DNA from: Bradyrhizobium glycinis
Lineage (GTDB): Bacteria > Pseudomonadota > Alphaproteobacteria > Rhizobiales > Xanthobacteraceae
Direction of reading: 5' to 3'
DNA: 64,000 bases
Assembly (NCBI RefSeq): GCF_016031655.1
Contig: NZ_JACCHQ010000012.1
Coordinates: 37,501-101,500, forward strand
Below, piece by piece: positions 25,693-34,299 of this stretch. Both the position numbers and the translations under genes were made by a program. The first letter of the stretch is position 1, and each line of letters starts with the position of its first letter. A model generated the notes under the pieces. That model saw nothing but the letters and a program-made list of their open reading frames with translations. It had not been told where the DNA came from and did not search any database.

Positions 25693-25811
25693 TCCCTCCC
25701 CCGCCTGCGGGGGAGGGTTGGGGAGAGGGTGTCTCCGCTCGCGAGAACCCCCCAGAGGCGAAAACCCTCACCCGCGCCTGCGGCGCGACCTCTCCCGCAA
25801 GCGGGAGAGGT
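25693..25811. repeat. Intergenic palindromic repeat, family I, inside operon
   Basis: Starts CCTCCCCCGCCTGCGGGGGAGG and ends CTCCCGCAAGCGGGAGAGG, with GGGGAGAGGGT and ACCCTCACCC inside. It lies between the two permease genes and must be read through to make the second permease. Confidence 0.7.
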
Positions 25812-25865
25812 GCACCGAGCGCTGAGCTTGCACCGATCGCGTCAATGCCAACCGGGAGCAGGCCG

Positions 25866-26768
25866 ATGAGCGAGCTCCCCCTGTCCGCCACCGCCGATGC
25901 TGCGCTGCAGGCCGCGCCCGCGACCAGGGCGCGCGGTTATTGGACGACCGTCGGCCGCCGCATCATGCGCGACAAGGTCAGCATGGCCTGTGCGCTGGTG
26001 CTGCTGCTGATCTTCCTCTCCGCGATCCTCGCGCCGTGGCTCGGTCTCGAAGACCCCTACAAGGGCTCGATGATCCGTCGCCTCCGCCACATCGGCACCA
26101 CAGGCTATCCGCTCGGCACCGACGAGCTCGGCCGCGACATGCTGGCGCGGCTGATCTATGGCGGCCGGCTTTCGCTGGTGATCGGCATCCTGCCCGTGAT
26201 CCTGGCCTTCTGCATCGGCACCTCGCTCGGCATCATCGCCGGCTATGTCGGCGGCAAGCTCAACACCGCGATTATGCGCACGGTGGACGTGTTCTACGCC
26301 TTCCCGTCGGTGCTGCTGGCGATCGCGATCTCCGGCGCGCTCGGCGCCGGCATTCTCAACTCCATCGTGGCGCTGACCATCGTGTTCGTGCCGCAGATCA
26401 CCCGCGTCGCCGAGAGCGTCACGACCGGCGTGCGCAACATGGACTTCGTCGAGGCCGCGCGTGCCTCCGGCGCGGGGGCCTTCACCATCATGCGCGTGCA
26501 CATTCTCGGCAACGTGCTGGGCGCGATCTTCGTCTATGCCACCAGTCTGATTTCAGTCTCGATGATCCTGGCGGCCGGTCTCTCCTTCCTCGGCCTCGGC
26601 ACAAAACCGCCGGAGCCGGAATGGGGCCTGATGCTGAACACGCTGCGCACCGCGATCTACGTCAATCCCTGGGTCGCAGCCTTGCCGGGCGCGATGATCT
26701 TCGCAGTCTCGATCTGCTTCAATCTCCTTTCGGACGGCCTGCGCAGCGCCATGGACATCAGGAACTAG
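25866..26768 (+). CDS. ABC transporter permease, DppC-like
   Basis: A 300-aa inner-membrane permease. It has an N-terminal cytoplasmic stretch, a first helix (VSMACALVLLLIFLSAILAPWL), the DppC hallmark LGTDELGRDMLARLIYGGRLSL, and an EAA loop in FVEAARASGAGAFTIMRVHILGN. The chosen start ATG has GGGAG 9 nt before it; an in-frame ATG seven codons upstream is weaker. The ATPase gene follows after 3 bp, indicating tight coupling. Confidence 0.9.
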   Translation: MSELPLSATADAALQAAPATRARGYWTTVGRRIMRDKVSMACALVLLLIFLSAILAPWLGLEDPYKGSMIRRLRHIGTTGYPLGTDELGRDMLARLIYGGRLSLVIGILPVILAFCIGTSLGIIAGYVGGKLNTAIMRTVDVFYAFPSVLLAIAISGALGAGILNSIVALTIVFVPQITRVAESVTTGVRNMDFVEAARASGAGAFTIMRVHILGNVLGAIFVYATSLISVSMILAAGLSFLGLGTKPPEPEWGLMLNTLRTAIYVNPWVAALPGAMIFAVSICFNLLSDGLRSAMDIRN

Positions 26769-26771
26769 GCC

Positions 26772-27833
26772 ATGAGCGAAACCAACACCTCCGTCGCCAT
26801 GCTCGAGCCGGTCGAGGACCGCGGCGGCGTTGCGCAGCCGCTGCTTCAGGTCAACGGTTTGACCAAGCACTTTCCGGTGCGCGGCGGCCTGTTCGCCGCC
26901 AAGCGCACCGTGCGTGCCGTCGACAATGTCTCCTTCTCCGTCGCCAAGGGCGAGACGGTCGGCATCGTCGGCGAATCCGGCTGCGGCAAGTCCACCACCG
27001 CGCGGCTCCTGATGCACCTGATGCCGCGCGATGACGGCGACATCATCTATGACGGCATGACCGTCGGCCAGTCGCTGAGCTTGCGCGAGCTGCGCCGCGG
27101 CATGCAGATGGTGTTCCAGGATTCCTACGCCTCGCTCAATCCGCGCCTAACGATCGAGGAGTCCATCGCCTTCGGCCCGAAAGTCCATGGCATGGCCGAT
27201 GGTGCGGCGCGCATCCTTGCGCGCGAGCTGCTCGGCAAGGTCGGCCTGCGCCCGGAAAACTTCGCGAGCCGCTATCCGCACGAGATCTCCGGCGGCCAGC
27301 GCCAGCGCGTCAACATCGCCCGTGCGCTGGCGCTGTCGCCGCGGCTGGTGATCCTGGACGAGGCGGTCTCGGCGCTCGACAAATCCGTCGAAGCGCAGGT
27401 GCTCAACCTGCTCGCCGATCTCAAGCGCGAATTCGGCCTCACCTATCTCTTCATCAGCCACGACCTCAACGTGGTCCGCTACATCTCGGACCGCGTGCTG
27501 GTGATGTATCTCGGCGAGGTCGTCGAGCTCGGCCCTGTCGACCAGGTCTGGGACAGCCCGGCGCATCCCTACACCCGCGCGCTGCTCGCCGCGATGCCCT
27601 CCTCCGATCCTGATCGCCGCACCGAGACGCCGCCGATCACGGGCGACCCGCCCAATCCGATCGATCCGCCGTCGGGCTGCCGTTTCCACACCCGTTGTCC
27701 GTTTGCGGAGCCGCTCTGCGCAAATGCGACACCAAAGCTCACTGCGCTGGATAATATGGGCCACGAGGCCGCGTGCTACATGGCGATACCGGGTTCAGGC
27801 CATAGCCGCGCGCCCAGGGGAGAAATCGCATGA
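26772..27833 (+). CDS. ABC transporter ATP-binding protein, DppF-like
   Basis: A 353-aa ATPase. Walker A is GESGCGKST at 67-75, the Q-loop lies in MVFQDSYASLNPR, the signature is ISGGQRQRVNIAR, Walker B is LVILDEAVSALD, and the switch His is in FISHDLN. The C-terminal oligopeptide-transporter extension has the Cys-rich CRFHTRCPFAEPLC often seen to hold an iron-sulfur cluster. A second ATPase of the same transporter is encoded three genes later; in between lie the small subunit and amidase genes. Its stop overlaps the next start by 4 bp (ATGA). Confidence 0.92.
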   Translation: MSETNTSVAMLEPVEDRGGVAQPLLQVNGLTKHFPVRGGLFAAKRTVRAVDNVSFSVAKGETVGIVGESGCGKSTTARLLMHLMPRDDGDIIYDGMTVGQSLSLRELRRGMQMVFQDSYASLNPRLTIEESIAFGPKVHGMADGAARILARELLGKVGLRPENFASRYPHEISGGQRQRVNIARALALSPRLVILDEAVSALDKSVEAQVLNLLADLKREFGLTYLFISHDLNVVRYISDRVLVMYLGEVVELGPVDQVWDSPAHPYTRALLAAMPSSDPDRRTETPPITGDPPNPIDPPSGCRFHTRCPFAEPLCANATPKLTALDNMGHEAACYMAIPGSGHSRAPRGEIA

Positions 27834-28027
27834 CGAGACCGACACCGAAAGAGATCAAGCCGATCGCGCACATCGCCGGCGTGCCCGTGGACGACGAGAT
27901 CGCAACCCGCATCTCCAATGCCATCGGCCCCGCCTTCGAAGGCTTCGCCGCCATCGCCGGCACGCTGCCGTTCGATTTGGAGCCCGCCACCTATGTGCTC
28001 GCGCAGATGCAGAAGGTGTCGAAATGA
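27830..28027 (+). CDS. Small GatC/AtzG-like subunit (DUF4089-like), 65 aa
   Basis: A 65-aa protein translationally coupled on both sides: its ATG overlaps the ATPase stop by 4 bp and its stop overlaps the amidase ATG by 4 bp. The sequence (PIAHIAGVPVDDEIATRISNAIGPAFEGFAAIAG then PFDLEPATYV) has the two-helix-plus-extended-tail layout of GatC and of AtzG, the small partner of the amidase AtzE. In those systems the small chain wraps around the amidase and is needed for stability. Given its position just before an amidase, a GatC/AtzG role is likely. Homology is too short to prove by eye. Confidence 0.7.
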   Translation: MTRPTPKEIKPIAHIAGVPVDDEIATRISNAIGPAFEGFAAIAGTLPFDLEPATYVLAQMQKVSK

Positions 28028-29439
28028 GCCGTGAGCCCGCTCTATTGACGCTCACCGAGGTCGCGCGCGCGATCGCGATGAAGCAGGTGTCCTCGCACGA
28101 GGCGACGCGCGCGCTGCTGCAGCGCATCGCGCAGTGGCAGCCGCATCTCAACGCCTTCATGTCGATCGAGGCCGAGGCTGCATTGAAAGCGGCGGATGCC
28201 GCCGATTCCGAGCTCGCCAAGGGCAATGTCCGGGGTCCCCTGCATGGCGTGCCGCTCGCGCACAAGGACATGTATTACGATGCCGGCCACGTCACGACCT
28301 GCGGCTCGCTGATCCGCCGCGATTTCGTGCCGACCGTCACGTCCACCGCCTTGCAGCGGCTGAAGGACGCCGGCCAGGTCCGGCTCGGCACGCTGCATCT
28401 TGCCGAGTTCGCCTACGGCCCGACCGGCCACAACGCCCATTACGGGCCGGTGCGGAATCCCTGGAATGTCGCCCATATCACCGGCGGCTCCTCATCGGGC
28501 TCCGGCTCGGCCGTGGCCGCTCGCCTGACCTATGCGGCGCTCGGCTCGGACACCGGCGGCTCGATCCGCATGCCCGCGCATTTCTGTGGCGTCACAGGCT
28601 TGAAGACCACCGTAGGCCGCGTCAGCCGCGCCGGCGCGATGCCGCTGTCGCAATCGCTCGACACCGTCGGTCCGCTCGCTCGCACCGCCGAGGATTGCGC
28701 GCTTCTGCTGGCGCTGATGGCCGGGCCCGATCCCGCCGATTCGACCTGCAGCCATGAGCCGCTCTCGGACTACGTCGCGGCCACCAAGAGCTCGCTCAAA
28801 GGTCTGAAGATTGGCGTGCCCGCCTCGTTCTATGTGGACGATCTCGACGGCGAGGTCGCGCGCGTGCTGGACGAGACCATCGCGGTGCTCAAGCGCGAAG
28901 GCGCCGACATCGTCAATGTCGAGCTGCCGGACCAGCGGCAATTGTCCTCGGCCAGCCAGCTCGTGCTCGCCGTGGAAGCCGCCGCCTTCCACAAGCGCTG
29001 GATGATCGAGCGTCCACAGGATTACGGACCGCAGGTCTTGATGCGGCTTCAGAACGGCCTCGCCGTTCCCGCCATCACCTATCTGGAAGCGATGCGTTGG
29101 CGCGGGCCGGCGCTCGCGGCCCACAATGCCGCGACAGCAGGCGTCGATGCGGTGATCGCACCGGCGTCCCCGGTGCCGGCGCCGACGATCGAGGAGAGCG
29201 ACGTCGGCGGCGGCCCGAACGCGCCGGCGCTGCTGCAGCGGCTGACGCTGTTCACCCGCCCGGTGAACTTCCTGGGCCTGCCGTCACTGACCATTCCATC
29301 GGGCTTCACCAAGACCGGCCTGCCGGTCGGAATGCAGCTGATCGGCCGCTCCTTCGACGAAGCCACCCTGCTGACCATTGGCGCCGCGTTCCAGCGCGTC
29401 ACCGACTATCACGACCGATTGCCGAAGCTGCCGTCATGA
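28024..29439 (+). CDS. Amidase (amidase-signature family), AtzE/GatA-like
   Basis: A 471-aa amidohydrolase. The Ser-cisSer-Lys triad is readable: Lys81 in LAHKDMYY, Ser156 in TGGSSSGSG and Ser180 in GSDTGGSIRMP. It would hydrolyse an amide or carboxybiuret-like bond in the cytoplasm. It is encoded between the two ATPase genes of a dipeptide-type ABC transporter and follows a GatC/AtzG-like subunit, so the import system and the hydrolase probably act on the same compound to release ammonia or an amino acid. It is not GatA itself, since no gatB is near. Both ends overlap neighbours by 4 bp. Confidence 0.88.
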   Translation: MSREPALLTLTEVARAIAMKQVSSHEATRALLQRIAQWQPHLNAFMSIEAEAALKAADAADSELAKGNVRGPLHGVPLAHKDMYYDAGHVTTCGSLIRRDFVPTVTSTALQRLKDAGQVRLGTLHLAEFAYGPTGHNAHYGPVRNPWNVAHITGGSSSGSGSAVAARLTYAALGSDTGGSIRMPAHFCGVTGLKTTVGRVSRAGAMPLSQSLDTVGPLARTAEDCALLLALMAGPDPADSTCSHEPLSDYVAATKSSLKGLKIGVPASFYVDDLDGEVARVLDETIAVLKREGADIVNVELPDQRQLSSASQLVLAVEAAAFHKRWMIERPQDYGPQVLMRLQNGLAVPAITYLEAMRWRGPALAAHNAATAGVDAVIAPASPVPAPTIEESDVGGGPNAPALLQRLTLFTRPVNFLGLPSLTIPSGFTKTGLPVGMQLIGRSFDEATLLTIGAAFQRVTDYHDRLPKLPS

Positions 29440-30413
29440 CAAACCTCGTCGAGATCTCAGGCCTCAACATCCGCTTCACCGGCGAGCGCACGGTCTATGC
29501 CGTGAACGATCTCAGCCTCTCGCTCGGCAACAGCGAGGTGCTGGGCCTGCTCGGCGAATCCGGTTCGGGCAAGAGCGTGACGCTGCGTGCCTTGATGCGG
29601 CTATTGCCGAAGAAGCGCACGCAGATTTCGGGTACGGTCAACGTCTTGGGACAGGACGTGCTGGCCATGAACGACGAGCAGCTGTCGTCGTTCCGCGGCC
29701 AGACCGTCTCGATGATCTTCCAGGAGCCGGCGCTGGCGCTCGATCCGGTCTACACGATCGGCGCGCAGATCGCCGAAAGCGTGGTGCGCCACGAGGGTAA
29801 GAGCTTTGCGGAAGGGCGCGCGCGGGCGCTGGAGATGCTCGAGGTCGTGCGCATTCCCTCGGCCAAGCGCCGGTTAGATGCCTATCCGCACGAAATGTCG
29901 GGCGGCATGCGCCAGCGCGCCATGATCGCGCTGGCGCTCGCCTGCCGGCCGAAGATCCTGTTGGCGGACGAGCCGACCACCGCGCTCGATGCCACCGTGC
30001 AGATCCAGATCCTGCTCTTGCTGCGCGAACTTCAGCGCGAGTTCGGCATGTCCGTCATCTTTGTCACCCACGACATTGGTGTTGCGATCGAGATCTGCGA
30101 CCGCGTCGCGGTGATGTATGCCGGCCAGATCGTGGAGCAGGGGACCTTGCGCGACATCGTCCGCTCGCCGGTCCACCCCTACGCCAAGGGCTTGCTCGCC
30201 TCCACCATCCACGGCGCCAAGCGGGGCCAGCGGCTGGAGACCATCCCCGGCACGCCGCCGTCGCTGGCCGAGAAGCCGCACAATTGCTCCTTCGCTCCCC
30301 GCTGCAAGCTCGCCGAGCCGCGCTGCCTGGAGCAATTGCCCGGGAATGTCGCGGTCGGGCCGGGTCGGGCGGCCCGATGTGTCCTGGCGGAGCCGGCCAC
30401 CGTGCCGTCATAG
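29436..30413 (+). CDS. ABC transporter ATP-binding protein, DppD-like
   Basis: A 325-aa ATPase, last gene of the transporter operon. Walker A is GESGSGKSV at 40-48, the Q-loop is in MIFQEPALALDP, the signature MSGGMRQRAMIALAL, Walker B ILLADEPTTALD and switch His in FVTHDIG. The C-terminal CSFAPRCKLAEPRC extension matches the first ATPase. The ATG overlaps the amidase stop by 4 bp. With the DppF-like protein it would form the heterodimeric motor. Confidence 0.92.
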   Translation: MTNLVEISGLNIRFTGERTVYAVNDLSLSLGNSEVLGLLGESGSGKSVTLRALMRLLPKKRTQISGTVNVLGQDVLAMNDEQLSSFRGQTVSMIFQEPALALDPVYTIGAQIAESVVRHEGKSFAEGRARALEMLEVVRIPSAKRRLDAYPHEMSGGMRQRAMIALALACRPKILLADEPTTALDATVQIQILLLLRELQREFGMSVIFVTHDIGVAIEICDRVAVMYAGQIVEQGTLRDIVRSPVHPYAKGLLASTIHGAKRGQRLETIPGTPPSLAEKPHNCSFAPRCKLAEPRCLEQLPGNVAVGPGRAARCVLAEPATVPS

Positions 30414-30517
30414 TTCGGATGAGTTGAACCGGGCTGCGCGAGCCTTCCCAGCATTCACACCCCATTCATCCCGGTTCCCGTTCCATGGCTCCCGTTCACG
30501 CAGAGGGGACCTCACTG

Positions 30518-30787
30518 ATGTACATTTCCAACGAAGGCCTGCTCGTCATCCTGTTCGTCGGTCTCGTCGCCGGTTGGCTCGCAGGCAAGATCGTGCGTGG
30601 CGCCGGGTTCGGCATTATTGGCGACATCGTGATCGGCATCTGCGGTGCGCTGGTGGCGAGCCTGCTGTTTCCAAAGCTTGGTATCCGCCTCGGCACCGGC
30701 TTGATCTCCGAGATCGTCTATTCCGCAATCGGCGCGGTTATCCTGCTGCTGGTGGTGCGGCTGGTGCGCGGCGGGGGCCGGCTGTAG
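30518..30787 (+). CDS. GlsB/YeaQ/YmgE family membrane protein
   Basis: An 89-aa, three-helix inner-membrane protein of the transglycosylase-associated family. The conserved core is GLVAGWLAGKIVRGAGFGIIGDIVIGICGALVAS. E. coli and rhizobial members are stress induced, but their molecular role is unknown. The start ATG is preceded by GAGGGG; an in-frame ATG eleven codons earlier would break the family's N-terminus. It is transcribed alone. The following 257 bp hold no gene and form the upstream region of the type I secretion genes. Confidence 0.88.
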   Translation: MYISNEGLLVILFVGLVAGWLAGKIVRGAGFGIIGDIVIGICGALVASLLFPKLGIRLGTGLISEIVYSAIGAVILLLVVRLVRGGGRL

Positions 30788-31044
30788 CCAGCCGCTCGGT
30801 TCGATGGATCGGAACTTGCCAACTCTGCTGGCTGAGGGCTGCGGCCTCTGCACCAAAAAGCCGCAAAGACTGTGAAATACCGGACTTGCGTGCGAGGCCG
30901 TCGGGGATAGATGTGGCCCATCAGGGCTCTGGATGAACTCGGCTGCGTTGGACGCAGAGTGAACAGGATGTTAATCCGGGTCGAGTACCCTGAATTGCCA
31001 GTGAAATCAGGGGCTGTGGCCCCCACCTGAAAGAGATCAGACTG

Positions 31045-32793
31045 ATGGCAGCCAACCCTGGCGTCCGCCGTTCGGAGCTCGGTGACGCCTTGCGCGCTTG
31101 TCGCACGGCTTTCATCGGCGTCGGCCTGATGAGCTGCATGATCAACCTGCTCTACCTGACCGGGTCGATCTTCATGCTGGAGGTCTACGACCGCGTGCTG
31201 CCGAGCCGCAGCATCCCGACCCTGGTCGGCCTCATCATCCTCGCCAGCTTCCTCTACATGGCGCAGGGCGTGCTCGATATGATCCGCAACCGCATCTTGG
31301 GGCGGATTGGCACCTCACTGGACGAGGCCCTCAATAAGCGCGTGTTCGATACCATCGTGCGTCTGCCGCTGCTGGTCGGGAGCCGCAACGAGGGCCTGCA
31401 GCCGCTGCGCGATCTCGACAATGTCCGCTCCTTCCTCGGCGGCATGGGCCCGAGCGCGTTCTTCGACCTGCCCTGGCTGCCGCTCTATCTCGCCATCTGC
31501 TTCGCCTTCCATGTCCTGATCGGCGTCACCGCGCTGGTCGGCGCCATCATCCTGGTCGGGCTGACGCTGGTCACCGAGTTCATGTCCCGCCAGCCGGCGA
31601 AGGAGGCAATGGGCCTCGCCGCCCAGCGCAACGATCTCGCCCAGGCCAGCCGCCGCAACGCCGAAGTGATGGTGTCGATGGGGATGGCCGGCCGGATGAA
31701 CCAGCGCTGGAGCGAGGCCAACGAAAAATACCTCGCCGGCAATCAGCGGGCGAGCGACGTCGCTGGCGGTCTCGGCGCGGTGGCAAAGGTGCTGCGGATG
31801 ATGCTGCAATCAGCCGTGCTCGCGGTCGGCGCCTATCTCGTCATTCATCAGGAGGCGACCGCCGGCATCATCATCGCCGGCTCGATCCTCTCCGCCCGCG
31901 CGCTCGCCCCTGTCGATCTCGCCATCGCGCATTGGAAATCCTTCGTCGCGGCGCGCCAGAGCTGGCAGCGCCTGACGCGCCTGTTGGAGCAGATGCCGGC
32001 GCAGGCGATGCCGACCCAGTTGCAGGCGCCGACCAGCCGGCTCTCGGTCGAAGGCGTCGCTATGGTGCCGCCCGGCGATCAGCGTCTCGTGGTGCAGGAT
32101 GTCACGTTCGCGCTCGCCGCCGGCAACGGCCTCGGCGTGATCGGCCCGAGCGGCTCCGGCAAGTCGTCGCTGATCCGCGCGCTGGTCGGCGTCTGGCAGC
32201 CGATGCGCGGCAAGGTGCGGCTGGACGGCGCGGCGCTCGATCAATGGTCGAGCGACGCGCTCGGCCGCCATATCGGCTATCTGCCGCAGGACGTCGAATT
32301 GTTCGGCGGCACCATCGCGCAGAACATCAGCCGGTTCGATCCCGAGGCCACCTCCGAGGCGATCATCGCCGCGGCCAAGGAGGCCGGCGTGCACGAGATG
32401 ATCATCAAGATGCGCGAGGGCTACAACACGCAAGTCGGCGAGCAGGGCGCCGCGCTCTCCGCAGGCCAGGCCCAGCGCGTGGCGCTGGCGCGCGCGCTCT
32501 ACGGCAACCCTTTCCTGATCGTGCTCGACGAGCCCAATTCCAATCTCGACACCGAAGGCGATGAAGCGCTGACCCGCGCCGTCCGCTCGGCGCGCGAGCG
32601 CGGTGCCATCGTCGTGGTGGTGGCGCACCGGCCGATCGGCGTCGAGGCGGTCGACCAGATCCTGGTGCTGCGCGATGGCCGCATGCAGGCGTTTGGCCCG
32701 AAGGAGCAGGTGCTCGCCCAGGTGCTGCAGCCGCGCGTGACGCCGCCGGCCCCGATCAAGATCGTCAGTGAAGGCGGAGTGGCCAAACCATGA
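31045..32793 (+). CDS. Type I secretion system permease/ATPase (PrtD-like)
   Basis: A 582-aa ABC exporter half-transporter. The membrane domain spans about residues 20-300, without a C39 peptidase domain, so it should export substrates with C-terminal signals (RTX proteases or lipases in PrtD/LipB systems). The ATPase domain has GPSGSGKSSL, the Q-loop IGYLPQDVELF, signature LSAGQAQRVALAR and Walker B FLIVLDEPNSNLD. The next gene encodes the matching adaptor. No TolC-like channel and no repeat-rich secreted protein lies in the window, so both must be elsewhere. Confidence 0.9.
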   Translation: MAANPGVRRSELGDALRACRTAFIGVGLMSCMINLLYLTGSIFMLEVYDRVLPSRSIPTLVGLIILASFLYMAQGVLDMIRNRILGRIGTSLDEALNKRVFDTIVRLPLLVGSRNEGLQPLRDLDNVRSFLGGMGPSAFFDLPWLPLYLAICFAFHVLIGVTALVGAIILVGLTLVTEFMSRQPAKEAMGLAAQRNDLAQASRRNAEVMVSMGMAGRMNQRWSEANEKYLAGNQRASDVAGGLGAVAKVLRMMLQSAVLAVGAYLVIHQEATAGIIIAGSILSARALAPVDLAIAHWKSFVAARQSWQRLTRLLEQMPAQAMPTQLQAPTSRLSVEGVAMVPPGDQRLVVQDVTFALAAGNGLGVIGPSGSGKSSLIRALVGVWQPMRGKVRLDGAALDQWSSDALGRHIGYLPQDVELFGGTIAQNISRFDPEATSEAIIAAAKEAGVHEMIIKMREGYNTQVGEQGAALSAGQAQRVALARALYGNPFLIVLDEPNSNLDTEGDEALTRAVRSARERGAIVVVVAHRPIGVEAVDQILVLRDGRMQAFGPKEQVLAQVLQPRVTPPAPIKIVSEGGVAKP

Positions 32794-32803
32794 GCACGAA
32801 GCC

Positions 32804-34135
32804 ATGAGCACGTTGCCCATCGGCGGCACCAAGGCGGCCGCGAAGACCGTACGCGACTCCATCAGGTTCCACCTGATGCTCGGCCTCGCGATCGTTGTGG
32901 TCCTGGTCGTCGGCCTCGGCGGCTGGGCCTCGACCGTCCTGATCTCGGGCGCGCTGATCGCGCCGGGCCAGATCGTGGTCGAATCCAACGTCAAGAAGGT
33001 GCAGCATCCGACCGGCGGCGTGGTCGGCGAGGTGCGCGCCCGCGACGGTGACCTGGTCAAGTCCGGCGACATCGTGGTGCGGCTCGACGACACCGTCACC
33101 AAGGCCAACCTTGCCATCGTCACCAAGAATCTCGATGCGGCCCAGGTGCGTGCGGCGCGATTGCAAGCCGAGCAGCGCGGTCTCGATCGAATCGAATTCC
33201 CGCAGAGCCTCATCGAGCGGGCGGGCGATCCCGACGTCAAGGCGCTGCTCGCGGCCGAAACCAAGCTGTTCGACGTTCGCGTCAACGGCCGCACCGGGCA
33301 GAAGGCGCAGCTGCGCGAACGCATCACGCAGCTCAACGAGGAGATCGCAGGTCTCAGTGCCCAGGAGAAGGCCAAGGACCAGGAGATCGCGCTGGTGCAG
33401 AACGAGCTCACCGGCGTGCGCGAGCTCTACGAGAAGCGCCTGGTGCAGATCTCGCGCCTGACCCAGCTCGAACGCGACTCAGCCCGCCTCAACGGCGAGC
33501 GCGCGCAGTACATCGCCTCGCGCGCCCAGGCCAAGGGCAAGATCACCGAGACCGAGCTCCAGATCATCCAGATCGACAAGGACGTGGTCAGCGAGGTCTC
33601 CAAGGACCTGCGCGAGACCAATGACAAGATCGGCGAGCTGATCGAGCGCAAGGTCGCGGCCGAAGACCAGCTCCGCCGCGTCGACATCCGCGCGCCGCAG
33701 GACGGCATGGTGCTGCAATCGACGGTGCACACGATCGGCGGCGTCGTCACCGCCGGCGACACATTGATGCTGATCGTGCCGCAGGCCGACGATCTCCAGG
33801 TCGAGGCCAAGGTCAATCCGGTCGACATCGACAAGCTCCAGATCGGCCAGAAGACGCTGCTGCGCCTGTCGGCATTCAACCAGCGCACCACGCCCGAGCT
33901 CAACGGCGTCGTCAGCCGCGTCTCGCCCGACGTCACCACCGACCAGCGCACCGGCCAAGGCTATTACACCATCCGTGTCTCGATGCCGCCGGAAGAGATC
34001 GCCCGGCTCGGCGAGGTCAAGATGATCCCCGGCATGCCCGTGGAAGCCTTCGTCCAGACCGGCGACCGCACCATGCTGTCCTATCTGATGAAGCCGCTGC
34101 ACGACCAGCTGATGCGGGCGTTCCGCGAGAAGTGA
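32804..34135 (+). CDS. Type I secretion membrane-fusion protein (HlyD/PrtE-like)
   Basis: A 443-aa periplasmic adaptor. After a short cytoplasmic start comes one membrane helix (LMLGLAIVVVLVVGLGGWAS, about 26-45), a biotinyl-lipoyl half (VVESNVKKVQHPTGGVVGEVRARDGDLVKSGDIVVRLDD), a long coiled coil (about 110-270) and the beta-barrel second half ending MLSYLMKPLHDQLMRAFREK. It would link the inner-membrane exporter to an outer-membrane channel. The start ATG lies 10 bp after the exporter stop, in a near-duplicated stretch (CCATGAGCACG occurs twice). Confidence 0.9.
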   Translation: MSTLPIGGTKAAAKTVRDSIRFHLMLGLAIVVVLVVGLGGWASTVLISGALIAPGQIVVESNVKKVQHPTGGVVGEVRARDGDLVKSGDIVVRLDDTVTKANLAIVTKNLDAAQVRAARLQAEQRGLDRIEFPQSLIERAGDPDVKALLAAETKLFDVRVNGRTGQKAQLRERITQLNEEIAGLSAQEKAKDQEIALVQNELTGVRELYEKRLVQISRLTQLERDSARLNGERAQYIASRAQAKGKITETELQIIQIDKDVVSEVSKDLRETNDKIGELIERKVAAEDQLRRVDIRAPQDGMVLQSTVHTIGGVVTAGDTLMLIVPQADDLQVEAKVNPVDIDKLQIGQKTLLRLSAFNQRTTPELNGVVSRVSPDVTTDQRTGQGYYTIRVSMPPEEIARLGEVKMIPGMPVEAFVQTGDRTMLSYLMKPLHDQLMRAFREK

Positions 34136-34162
34136 CGCGCGATAAGCGCGTCACCTTCCCTC

Positions 34163-34241
34163 GTCATTGCGAGCGTAGCGAAGCAATCCAGACTGTCTCC
34201 GCGGCGAGATTTCTGGATTGCTTCGCTGCGCTCGCAATGAC
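34163..34241. repeat. Intergenic palindromic repeat, family B (copy 1)
   Basis: Bounded by GTCATTGCGAGCGTAGCG and CGCTCGCAATGAC; inner AGCGAAGCAATCCAG and CTGGATTGCTTCG (exact reverse complements over 13 nt). It sits between the HlyD-like gene and the AMP nucleosidase gene. Confidence 0.85.
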
Positions 34242-34245
34242 GACT

Positions 34246-34266
34246 TGGCTGGCAATTTGCTATACT
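34246..34266 (+). promoter_or_regulatory. Possible promoter of AMP nucleosidase gene (sigma-54-like or TATACT -10)
   Basis: TGGCTGGCAATTTGC fits the TGGC-N7-TTGC spacing, and TATACT follows at 34261-34266 as a good -10 hexamer. The two readings overlap and cannot be told apart by sequence. The region is 40-50 nt before the start codon. Confidence 0.35.
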
Positions 34267-34299
34267 GCGATGGCAAAACATCAATCCGGCGGTCGACGC

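Noticed and set aside
27703..28023. Upstream extension of the amidase frame to 27703
   Set aside because: It runs over the ATPase and small-subunit genes; the ATG at 28024 with the 4-bp overlap fits the family start.
30797..30840. GGAAC near 30809 as an EcfG general-stress promoter for nearby genes
   Set aside because: No matching CGTT -10 at 16-18 nt, and it lies downstream of the YeaQ-family gene.
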